Assembly (NCBI GenBank): GCA_964432925.1
Contig: CAYSPM010000023.1
Span: 1-23,782, forward strand
Source of the DNA: CAYNTC01 sp964432925
Lineage (GTDB): Bacteria > Planctomycetota > Phycisphaerae > Sedimentisphaerales > Anaerobacaceae
Reading direction: 5' to 3'
DNA: 23,782 nucleotides
The position numbers and the translations under genes were made by a program. The notes under the pieces were generated by a model that worked only from the letters and a program-made list of their open reading frames with translations, searched no databases and was not told the origin of the DNA. Shown one piece after another: positions 16,344 to 22,395 of the stretch. Each line of letters starts with the position of its first letter. The first letter of the stretch is position 1.

Positions 16344-17816
16344 TTAAGCGGAAATGCTCGCTTCAAGCTGGGCTAGTAACGACCGCGACTTGGCAGTTTT
16401 ATTACCTGAAGGTCCTTGCCAGTAGATATCAGCATTTCGCTTGACTAAGTCCTCGATTCTCTTACAAGCCGAGAGTACTGTTGCATGGTTTTTATTGCCC
16501 ATGAATCTGCCGATCTGGGCAGAAGACATTTTTGTGTGTTTTCTGGTCAGATACATACTGAAGTGCCTTGCCAGCGCCAGCGTTCTGTCCTTTCTGGACG
16601 AGTGTATATTGGCAGGCGTTGTGCCAAAGTAAGTAGCTACCGCTGATTCGATATCTGATATGTGAACGATCGGATCACACCGTTCCAGATGCTCGGCTAG
16701 GACAGCCTGGGCCACTGATAAGGTCACTCGTTCATTCTGTAGTGCCGAATATGCAATCAATTTAAGAAGAGCACCTTCCAGTTCCCGCACATTGCTACGC
16801 AGGTTTTCGGCAATATACCGGATTACACTTTCGGGAATATGCTTGCGAGAACTCGGAGTCTCTGCATTCTGGGAAAGCGTGCTGTTTATTACGCTCGTCG
16901 CGTATTGTCTGCATATCCGACAACGCGTGTGGAAATCGGGCGCCTCGATTTTAACGACCATTCCTGAGACAAAACGGTTTATAAGTTTTTCCGAAAGTTG
17001 CCCTATCATCTTCGGATACGCGTCCGAAGCCAGAACAACCTGCTTGCCTGCGAGATTGATTGTATTGAAGGTATGAAGGAATTCCTCCTGTGTCGAAGGC
17101 TTGCTGGCCAAAAAGTGAATGTCGTCAATCGCTAATAAATCCGTCTGTCTCATTTTTTGTCGGAAAATCTCCAGCTTCTTGGTCTTTAGAGCCAGCACAA
17201 ACTGGTTGACAAAGTCCTCCGCTGATAGATACATCCAGTTTGTCCTGAGCCGATTTTTGGACACTTCATTGCAGATACCCTGCAAAAGATGCGTCTTGCC
17301 CACGCCGTACCCTCCGTGGATAAATAGTGGATTGAAAGGACTTTGCTGTTCTCTGATAACCATTTTAGCAGCATTGAAAGCCAGTTCGTTTGAGGGCCCT
17401 ATAACGAAGGTATCCAGCGTCAGTTTGAGTTTTCTTCCTACACGCGTCTGGGCTGCTTTGGGAGCTTGTGGGCCGGCATCAGACCTCGCAACAAGTCGCG
17501 CCTGCGAATCAAGCTGTGTCCGCCGTTGGTTACCCGACAGTTCAGGATCTATCGTGAAGGTAATCTTTAGACTGTTTCCTGTTGCTGCCCGAGCTGCCCG
17601 CGTTATCTCAGTTAGGAAATGATCTTCGATCCAGCTTGCTATAAAAAGATTCGGCACGCCGATTTTAAGGTATCCTCCACCGAGTGTGAATCTGGTGGAG
17701 TTCTTAAACCATATCCGGTACTTCTGCGAGCCTATTCTTTCGGCTAATGACCGACTTATCGCATTTACTTGCGATTCTACTGTGTGGGAACTCTCATCCG
17801 TGATTGTACCCTGCAT
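16344..17816 (-). CDS. dnaA: Chromosomal replication initiator protein DnaA
   Basis: Role: binds DnaA boxes at oriC, melts the origin with ATP and loads DnaB. Seen: 490 residues; domain I (about 10-95), variable linker, AAA+ motor with Walker A GGYGVGKT (168-175) and Walker B LLAIDDIHF (227-235), and domain IV with the DnaA signature (ALARHFSMYLTRKH ... GNKNHATVLSACKRI). Start choice: GGGGAG lies 7 bases before this ATG. An in-frame TTG 27 bases upstream lacks any ribosome site. Odd: the segment after the sensor region contains an insert (NSTLSQNAETPSSRKHIPE). Neighbours: repeats and DnaA-box-like sites upstream support an origin there; dnaB lies about 5 kb away. Confidence 0.96.
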   Translation of the reverse strand: MQGTITDESSHTVESQVNAISRSLAERIGSQKYRIWFKNSTRFTLGGGYLKIGVPNLFIASWIEDHFLTEITRAARAATGNSLKITFTIDPELSGNQRRTQLDSQARLVARSDAGPQAPKAAQTRVGRKLKLTLDTFVIGPSNELAFNAAKMVIREQQSPFNPLFIHGGYGVGKTHLLQGICNEVSKNRLRTNWMYLSAEDFVNQFVLALKTKKLEIFRQKMRQTDLLAIDDIHFLASKPSTQEEFLHTFNTINLAGKQVVLASDAYPKMIGQLSEKLINRFVSGMVVKIEAPDFHTRCRICRQYATSVINSTLSQNAETPSSRKHIPESVIRYIAENLRSNVRELEGALLKLIAYSALQNERVTLSVAQAVLAEHLERCDPIVHISDIESAVATYFGTTPANIHSSRKDRTLALARHFSMYLTRKHTKMSSAQIGRFMGNKNHATVLSACKRIEDLVKRNADIYWQGPSGNKTAKSRSLLAQLEASISA

Positions 17817-17843
17817 TTGAACTCTCCCCTGTTGACTTTTCAA

Positions 17844-18200
17844 TTGCTTGCTAATATTCTCAAAAGGTCACTTCTTCAAAAGGTGACTGCACCTTTTATT
17901 AAAAGCCCAGATACAATGTTATTATTGGCTTAGACTGTAGCAAATCAATGTCATTTTAGAGGATTTCTTTTCCACTTAGCTAAGGCTTTTGCACAGATTG
18001 ACTTTGCGCACGAAAAAAATTTATTATTAACAGGTTTTGCACGTTGCAAATTGGCCTTGTGGAAAAGTTGTGGATTAACTTCGGTGGCGTGATATTTTTT
18101 TTGTGAGTACGGCGCATGCTCAACAAGTTTTTCACTGTCGCAATGTGAAGCGGCCGATTACCAACTACAAAGCCACAGACAACGTTGCTCTCGAAATCGA
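17844..18200. other. Candidate replication origin (oriC) upstream of dnaA
   Basis: Seen: two DnaA-box-like sites in the same orientation, TGTGGAAAA (18058-18066) and TGTGGATTA (18069-18077), each one mismatch from TGTGGATAA and 11 bases apart; a weaker one, TTTTCCACT (17968-17976); an AT-rich block (18011-18030, AAAAAAATTTATTATTAA); and the palindrome TTTGCA-CGT-TGCAAA (18036-18050). The 513 bases between dnaA and the next gene carry no convincing gene. Known: bacterial origins often lie beside dnaA with clustered DnaA boxes next to an AT-rich unwinding element. Only two good boxes are visible, so this is a candidate. Confidence 0.5.
17861..17897. repeat. AAAAGGTGAC direct and inverted repeats before dnaA
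   Basis: CAAAAGGTCAC (17861-17871) and CAAAAGGTGAC (17877-17887) are direct repeats 16 bases apart. The second forms a perfect hairpin with CACCTTTT (AAAAGGTG-ACTG-CACCTTTT, 17878-17897). It lies in the probable dnaA leader or promoter, so an operator or leader hairpin controlling dnaA is plausible. Confidence 0.55.
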
Positions 18201-18258
18201 CTCCAACACCTTCTTTGGCAGATCGCCGGATATTTTCTTCAGCCGGTAAGCCAAGGGC
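18118..18258 (-). other. Unassigned open frame, possible gene remnant
   Basis: A minus-strand frame open for more than 80 codons after a stop at 18259-18261 begins with protein-like sequence (LPAEENIRRSAKEGVGVDFE, then NRPLHIATVKNLLSM). There is no start codon with a ribosome site at its head. The preceding bases read as GFLPETISEVGVEVGVAFEF in another frame, as if a frameshift separates the two. I cannot name a family; it may be chance. Confidence 0.2.
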
Positions 18259-18328
18259 TTATAAATTCGAAAGCAACACCAACCTCTACGCCGACTTCCG
18301 ATATAGTTTCTGGCAAAAATCCGTTGGA

Positions 18329-18337
18329 ATTATAGCA
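18329..18337 (-). promoter_or_regulatory. Extended -10-like element at the end of the XRE gene
   Basis: TGCTATAAT on the minus strand matches the extended -10 consensus. It overlaps the stop codon of the XRE protein gene and points towards the candidate origin. No good -35 box is present. It could drive a short transcript across 18118-18258, or be a coincidence of the stop context. Confidence 0.25.
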
Positions 18338-19217
18338 GGGATGAAAGCTTCTCCATATACTCGGATACATCCATGCCATGTGTTTCTGCTAACTTGCGAA
18401 GTGATTTGTAAGAGGGGTGGGATTCCCCTCGCTCGATTCGGCCCACTTGACGTGCGGTCAATCCCTTTATATCACTCTGACGTAAACCCTTTTTCTCGCG
18501 TATCTTCTTTATAGCTAAACCATACTTTCTATTGAACGCCTTAGTCTGTTGCTTTGCTCTCAGATAAGCTTGTTGATCAACTGCTAATTCAAATTGATCC
18601 CATCCGAGATGCACATCTATATTTGGCCAGTATATGAAAAGGCCATCCTCATCGATCTCAAAACGCTCAATCTTTTCCTTCGAATGACCTTTCAAAGCAG
18701 GCAGCTTCCTAAGCGGCACACGAACTTTCTTAAAACCAGTTCTATCGGGTGAAACTATAATCAATGTTTCCTCCTCCCACCATGCGTCTAAAATTCGATG
18801 CTCCCCGTCACCGCAGTCCAGCGCGGTGAGCAGTCTCTCAGCAAAGTACTTTTCGTCTGTCTCATCTGTTTCTGCGAAGTGGACTCTACTATCATCTCTT
18901 ACGTCGAGCCAAGCTATACGGTCAGCAACTGCTCTCGATGGCATGTCCCCTTTCAGCAGCAAGAACACCTTATCTCTTCCTTTGAGTTGCTTCAACTTCC
19001 GGACCATTTTGATTTTAGCGGGTGTTAAATCATCCAAAGTACATACTATGAAAAGACGAGATGTACCTCGAGTGGGTAGATTCTTCCAGTTCTTTATTCG
19101 ACGCCAACCGCGCTTGCCTGGTTTCAAGCCGGTCTTCACAAAAGCTTCCTGAAAGATCGACTCCGTGTGCTCGTCCGCTGCTAAGATTTCGGGTTTTTCC
19201 AAAGTCTCAGTTGTCAT
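18330..19217 (-). CDS. Three-part protein: unknown alpha/beta region, DUF2442-like, XRE HTH
   Basis: Seen: 295 residues. Residues 52-135 look like three beta-alpha units (SRLFIVCT, KVFLLLKG, SRVHFAE, each followed by a helix) that I cannot assign. Residues 140-212 resemble DUF2442 (VRVPLRKLPALKG ... GLFIYWPNIDVHLGWDQF). Residues 232-292 form an XRE helix-turn-helix (IKKIREKKGLRQSDIKGLT ... RIERGESHPSYKSLRKLAE). The ATG overlaps the DUF4160 stop by 11 bases, with AAGGTGA inside the upstream gene, so the two are translationally coupled. Known: DUF4160 and DUF2442 genes often sit side by side, and XRE proteins commonly repress their own operons. Inferred: the antitoxin or regulator side of a two-gene module. 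The N-terminal region makes this architecture unusual. Confidence 0.75.
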   Translation of the reverse strand: MTTETLEKPEILAADEHTESIFQEAFVKTGLKPGKRGWRRIKNWKNLPTRGTSRLFIVCTLDDLTPAKIKMVRKLKQLKGRDKVFLLLKGDMPSRAVADRIAWLDVRDDSRVHFAETDETDEKYFAERLLTALDCGDGEHRILDAWWEEETLIIVSPDRTGFKKVRVPLRKLPALKGHSKEKIERFEIDEDGLFIYWPNIDVHLGWDQFELAVDQQAYLRAKQQTKAFNRKYGLAIKKIREKKGLRQSDIKGLTARQVGRIERGESHPSYKSLRKLAETHGMDVSEYMEKLSSLL

Positions 19218-19476
19218 ATTTCACCTTCTGCTCCCATTCCTGAAGCAATTCAGCTCTGTAACAGACTGTCTTTCTTAGTAGGAGTTTCTTGTCTTGTGCC
19301 GATATGCGGCCTTGTGGTCCCTTTGCTCTTTCAAGCATCGCACCTTCAGATTTCAATAACCACACTCTGAAGTGCCATTTTCCACGCCTCTTGGCATGAA
19401 AATGAGGTGGCCGATGCTCTTGCGAGTTGAACCAACAGTATATCCCTTCAATATCGAAACTGGCTACTTTCCCCAT
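19207..19476 (-). CDS. DUF4160 family protein
   Basis: Seen: 89 residues with the family core EHRPPHFHAKRRGKWHFRVW (residues 20-39), where the PPHFHA motif is near-invariant, and a helical C-terminal half (SAQDKKLLLRKTVCYRAELL). Start MGKVASFDIEGI matches the normal N-terminus. The predicted transcription start lies only about 7 bases upstream, so the messenger is almost leaderless; AAGG touches the ATG. Neighbours: overlaps the XRE gene by 11 bases and has its own promoter with repeated sites. Function is unknown; by size, pairing and regulation it could be the effector of a toxin-antitoxin-like unit (inference). The histidines could bind a metal, which is speculation. Confidence 0.85.
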   Translation of the reverse strand: MGKVASFDIEGIYCWFNSQEHRPPHFHAKRRGKWHFRVWLLKSEGAMLERAKGPQGRISAQDKKLLLRKTVCYRAELLQEWEQKVKYDN

Positions 19477-19489
19477 CCTTGCCCACTGT

Positions 19490-19518
19490 AGTATATATTA
19501 TCATCGGACATATGTCAA
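19490..19518 (-). promoter_or_regulatory. Near-consensus sigma70 promoter of the DUF4160-XRE operon
   Basis: On the minus strand TTGACA (19513-19518) and TATACT (19490-19495) are separated by 17 bases. The start of transcription should fall near 19483, about 7 bases before the DUF4160 ATG. Confidence 0.75.
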
Positions 19519-19540
19519 TGGCTATTTCAAAAATATGTCC
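19506..19540. promoter_or_regulatory. Putative operator: repeated ATATGTC half-sites over the -35 box
   Basis: GACATATGTC (19507-19516) is a perfect 10-bp palindrome overlapping the -35 hexamer. ATATGTC recurs at 19533-19539, 23 bases (about two helical turns) away. GGACATAT (19506-19513) and ATATGTCC (19533-19540) also form an exact inverted pair. This is the pattern expected for cooperative binding of a dimeric repressor, most simply the XRE protein of the same operon. Confidence 0.6.
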
Positions 19541-19634
19541 TATTTAAACAGTTCTTTTAAATATCCATGACATAATCGACAGCCTCCTCTATCATGATTG
19601 ATGCAAAGGTCTTTTTCGGTAGGCAATGGCAGCC

Positions 19635-19967
19635 TTAAAAGGCAAAACTTTGGTGATGACTTTTTCGNNNNNNNNNNNNNNNNNNNNNNNNNNNNNNNNN
19701 NNNNNNNNNNNNNNNNNNNNNNNNNNNNNNNNNNNNNNNNNNNNNNNNNNNNNNNNNNNNNNNNNNNACCAAATCACCAGCTTCGAAGCTGACCGAATCT
19801 TTCCCGTCCGAGACCGTTACCTTGCCTTCAAGAAGATAACACGTCTCTTTCTCTGTGTACGCCCAGTCAAATGTGCTCGGATCACACTTCCATATCGGCC
19901 AGGCCTTGAAGGTATTGATCTCTTCCTCGCTCGGTTTTCGTACAACAACGTCTTTGACAGTAGGCAT
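19635..19967 (-). CDS. Small cupin-domain protein, interrupted by assembly gap
   Basis: Seen: 66 residues before the gap, MPTVKDVVVRKPSEEE at the start, then a cupin core (ETCYLLEGKVTVSDG, FEAGDL) like the compact DUF861/EutQ-like cupins of about 90-110 residues. After the gap one frame gives RKSHHQSFAF and a stop, which resembles the aromatic ending of these proteins. AAAGGAG lies 9 bases before the ATG. Because the gap length is a placeholder, the joined length and frame are unproven. Known: such single-domain cupins are mostly uncharacterised. The promoter element at 20027-20035 points into it. Confidence 0.75.
   Translation of the reverse strand: MPTVKDVVVRKPSEEEINTFKAWPIWKCDPSTFDWAYTEKETCYLLEGKVTVSDGKDSVSFEAGDLXXXXXXXXXXXXXXXXXXXXXXXXXXXXXXXXXXRKSHHQSFAF
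19668..19767. other. Assembly gap of 100 N
   Basis: Exactly 100 N inside the cupin gene. If the cupin ending at 19635-19667 really belongs to this gene, the missing piece is probably short, since the family is about 90-110 residues long. Confidence 0.99.
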
Positions 19968-20026
19968 CTTGCATTTCTCCTTTGATTACAATTACAGAAA
20001 CTGAATTCTCACATCAATCGCGCCCA

Positions 20027-20035
20027 ATTATAGCA
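20027..20035 (-). promoter_or_regulatory. Extended -10 promoter element upstream of the cupin gene
   Basis: TGCTATAAT on the minus strand is a perfect extended -10. It would start transcription near 20019, about 50 bases before the cupin ATG, so the cupin can be expressed apart from the DUF134 gene upstream. Confidence 0.5.
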
Positions 20036-20174
20036 TCCGTTTGCGTTTTTCAAAGATCCAACCTGAATTCGCTCACCCCCACCCCACTTCGTACCAGCCG
20101 TGCCGATAAGTAGTAATGTGCTCGCCAAGATTTCTCGCATTGCGCCGGTTGATAACGTTCTAACCAAGGTCCCC

Positions 20175-20582
20175 CTAAAGCCACCTCGGCCCGCCTCGTC
20201 CTCTGCCATATCTTCCACGGCCATGACGAAAGCGATGTGGTGACCCACCCTCGGCAAATTCAAAGGTTCCCCCATTTATTGCTAATGCCTTTCCATTGAC
20301 CAGAGCATCAGCAATTTTTTTATGTGCCGATTCCAGTATCCGTCCCAAAGTCTGCCGTGAAATATTCATTTTCTTGGCCGCATCAGCTTGATATAAACCT
20401 TGCAGATCGGTCAAGCGTATCACTTCAAGCTCATCGACAGTAAGCGTAATATGCTGTAGCACCACAAGCGGGATACCTCGTGGCCTATAATAGTCGCTCC
20501 GCGGCAGAGAAGCCACACGCCTGCAATGTCGCGGTCTTGACTGATAATATTTGGTCTTTGCACCAATGGCTGACCTATCCAT
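20175..20582 (-). CDS. DUF134 (UPF0251) family DNA-binding protein
   Basis: Seen: 135 residues from this ATG. The family core starts at RPRHCRRVASLP, continues through YRPRGIPL and LTVDELEVIRLTDLQGL, and includes a helix-turn-helix (YQADAAKKMNISRQTLGRIL) followed by KKIADALVNGKALAINGG. The tail is Gly/Arg-rich (HGRGRYGRGRGG). Start is uncertain: no Shine-Dalgarno is visible, and the frame stays open about 55 codons further upstream through hydrophobic sequence that is not part of the family. Known: sigma-region-4-like DNA-binding proteins of unknown targets, often near metal-cluster genes. Neighbours: divergent from purC, upstream of the cupin gene. Confidence 0.82.
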   Translation of the reverse strand: MDRSAIGAKTKYYQSRPRHCRRVASLPRSDYYRPRGIPLVVLQHITLTVDELEVIRLTDLQGLYQADAAKKMNISRQTLGRILESAHKKIADALVNGKALAINGGTFEFAEGGSPHRFRHGRGRYGRGRGGPRWL

Positions 20583-20794
20583 CTGTTCAATTAACATAAG
20601 ACACAGGGAAATAATCCAAAAAGCCCGAAAAAAATGTGCAATCCATGCAATTTCCGCTAAAATCACAATCGTACTGCACATGGCCTGGCAATAGTATTTT
20701 GAGATGAAAAACTTGGCCGCGGCTCTCGCAACTAAAGTCAAGAATGCCAAAAAAATTGAGCGATGGGAGAAGAACGATGGAAAAAGGAATTACC

Positions 20795-21691
20795 ATGCAG
20801 ACAGTCTTACAGACAAACATTTCAGGTCTCCAACCCAGCCGAGGCAAAGTCCGCGATATATATGACCTCGGCGATAGGCTCCTTATTGTTGCAACTGACA
20901 GATTAAGCGCCTTCGACGTTGTTATGGCCAATGGCATACCCTACAAGGGGATCGTACTGACTCAGATTTCTCTTTTCTGGTTTGACTTTTTAAGCCGTCA
21001 CGTTGAGCATCATCTAATCACCGACAATATAAAAGCCTTTCCTGAGCCATTCTGTAATTTCTCTGAACAACTTGCCCATCGCAGTATGCTGGTTAAAAAG
21101 GTCGAAGTTTTACCTATCGAGTGTGTCGTACGAGGCTATCTGGCAGGTTCAGGCTGGGTCGAATATAAAAATAGCGGCACCATCTGTGGTCAGAAATTAC
21201 CTGAAGGCCTGAAGCAGTGCCAGAAATTGCCAGAACCAATATTCACTCCCGCAACAAAAGCTGAAAGAGGAACACACGATGAGAACATCAGCTTTCAACA
21301 GTGCATGGACATCCTCGGCCAGGAAGCGGCTGAGTACGTTCGTGACAGGAGCATTGAGATTTTCAAAGAGGCAAGTGCGTACGCCGAGAGCAAAGGTATA
21401 ATACTTGCTGACACAAAATTTGAATGGGGCCAGGTCGATGGCAAGATTATTTTGATCGATGAAGTCCTGACACCAGACTCTTCCCGTTTCTGGCCCGCAG
21501 ACAAATACGAACCTGGCAGAGACCAGGAAAGCTTCGACAAGCAATTCGTCCGCAATTATCTCGAGAGCATAAATTTCGACAAATCCGGCCCCGGCGTCGA
21601 GCTGCCCGACGATATAGTCGCTAAAACCAGTGAAAAATACATCGAAGCGTACGGGCGCCTGACTGGCAAAAAGTTCGAGTTCGGCAGTTAG
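20795..21691 (+). CDS. purC: SAICAR synthase (PurC)
   Basis: Role: ATP-dependent joining of aspartate to CAIR, step 8 of purine synthesis, cytoplasmic. Seen: 298 residues, typical of the longer single-domain form; RGKVRDIYDLGDRLLIVATD near the N-terminus, signature 1 LPIECVVRGYLAGSGW and signature 2 LADTKFEWG. Start choice: AAGGA lies 7 bases before this ATG and the N-terminus QTVLQTNISGL matches the family. Two in-frame ATGs upstream (20744 and 20777; the latter also has GGGAG) would add non-conserved residues. A strong terminator follows at 21737-21765, so it is the last gene of its transcript and may be monocistronic. Confidence 0.95.
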   Translation: MQTVLQTNISGLQPSRGKVRDIYDLGDRLLIVATDRLSAFDVVMANGIPYKGIVLTQISLFWFDFLSRHVEHHLITDNIKAFPEPFCNFSEQLAHRSMLVKKVEVLPIECVVRGYLAGSGWVEYKNSGTICGQKLPEGLKQCQKLPEPIFTPATKAERGTHDENISFQQCMDILGQEAAEYVRDRSIEIFKEASAYAESKGIILADTKFEWGQVDGKIILIDEVLTPDSSRFWPADKYEPGRDQESFDKQFVRNYLESINFDKSGPGVELPDDIVAKTSEKYIEAYGRLTGKKFEFGS

Positions 21692-21736
21692 CTGGTGCAA
21701 ATATCGCGAAGCTATATGCGACGATCTTAAATATTT

Positions 21737-21765
21737 AACCCCTCAATTTATCGAGGGGTTTTTTT
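21737..21765 (+). terminator. Rho-independent terminator after purC
   Basis: AACCCCTC (21737-21744) and GAGGGGTT (21753-21760) form a perfect GC-rich 8-bp stem with an 8-base loop, followed by a run of T. It lies 46 bases after the purC stop. Confidence 0.9.
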
Positions 21766-21881
21766 ATAGGGAATGTTTTACACAAAATAAATTCCCGCCG
21801 GTTAATATACAGTAGAAGCTAAACATGTTTACGCTTACTGGCAGATTATAGAGCAGAGCAGGAGAGGTTAGGATATATAGA

Positions 21882-22382
21882 ATGAAATTACCCAGGCAAG
21901 CAGAGGCTTTTGAACGGGCGAGAGCTAAATATATGAAATTTTTGGCATCGGTTCTCTGGAAGCTGACGGGAGATCGGGAACTTTTTACCGAGGCGATGCA
22001 GTACGCTCTGTTGGGGATGTGGCAGCATGTCGGCAAATTGGACGGCAAAAAAGCGAGCAGCTATATCTACAGAATTGCCCTTTCAGCTAATTCCAAGGCC
22101 TGGCGAAACAGGATCGGCCGGGACGGACATTTAAGCCGAAACCATTTTGACTTTGAGAAAAGCCCCGACGAGAGGCTCGATAGAGACGAAATAGCCATGA
22201 TGGTCAGACGTGAAATCTGCCGGCTCCCAGCTAAGCAGGCTAAGGCCATTGTAATGCGATACCTCGAACAACATGATTACCAAACCATCGCCGGGAAACT
22301 CTCTTGCACTGAAGCTTCAGCAAGGTCACACGTATCAAAGGCCTTGGCTACTTTGAAAAGCAAGTTGGCGACTAATGCTTAA
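21882..22382 (+). CDS. ECF-type RNA polymerase sigma factor
   Basis: Role: directs RNA polymerase to a small set of promoters, usually released by an anti-sigma protein. Seen: 166 residues; a region-2-like part (about 15-80; MKFLASVLWKLTGDRELFTE ... SYIYRIALSANSKAWR) and a clear region 4 (about 110-160; LPAKQAKAIVMRYLEQHDYQ, TEASARSHVSKALATLKSKL). Region 2 is divergent and lacks the usual acidic DxxQE-type core, so the group assignment is open. AGGA lies 8 bases before the ATG. Neighbours: the membrane protein gene starts 13 bases after the stop, the classic sigma/anti-sigma arrangement. Confidence 0.85.
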   Translation: MKLPRQAEAFERARAKYMKFLASVLWKLTGDRELFTEAMQYALLGMWQHVGKLDGKKASSYIYRIALSANSKAWRNRIGRDGHLSRNHFDFEKSPDERLDRDEIAMMVRREICRLPAKQAKAIVMRYLEQHDYQTIAGKLSCTEASARSHVSKALATLKSKLATNA

Positions 22383-22395
22383 AAGGAACAAAACT

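Noticed and set aside
16344..17843. Longer dnaA from a TTG at 17843
   Set aside because: No ribosome site precedes the TTG, while the ATG at 17816 has GGGGAG at 7 bases.
18185..18514. 109-codon plus-strand frame overlapping the XRE gene end
   Set aside because: Most of it is antisense to the HTH domain and the rest lacks a ribosome site or any family match.
19632..19643. GCCTTAAAAGGC palindrome at the cupin stop as a terminator
   Set aside because: Only a 5-bp stem that includes the stop codon, with no T-tract after it on the minus strand.
20009..20275. 88-codon minus-strand frame overlapping the DUF134 3' end
   Set aside because: It overlaps a recognised family in another frame, has no domain and no ribosome site; its sequence is the out-of-frame reading of the RG-rich tail and leader DNA.
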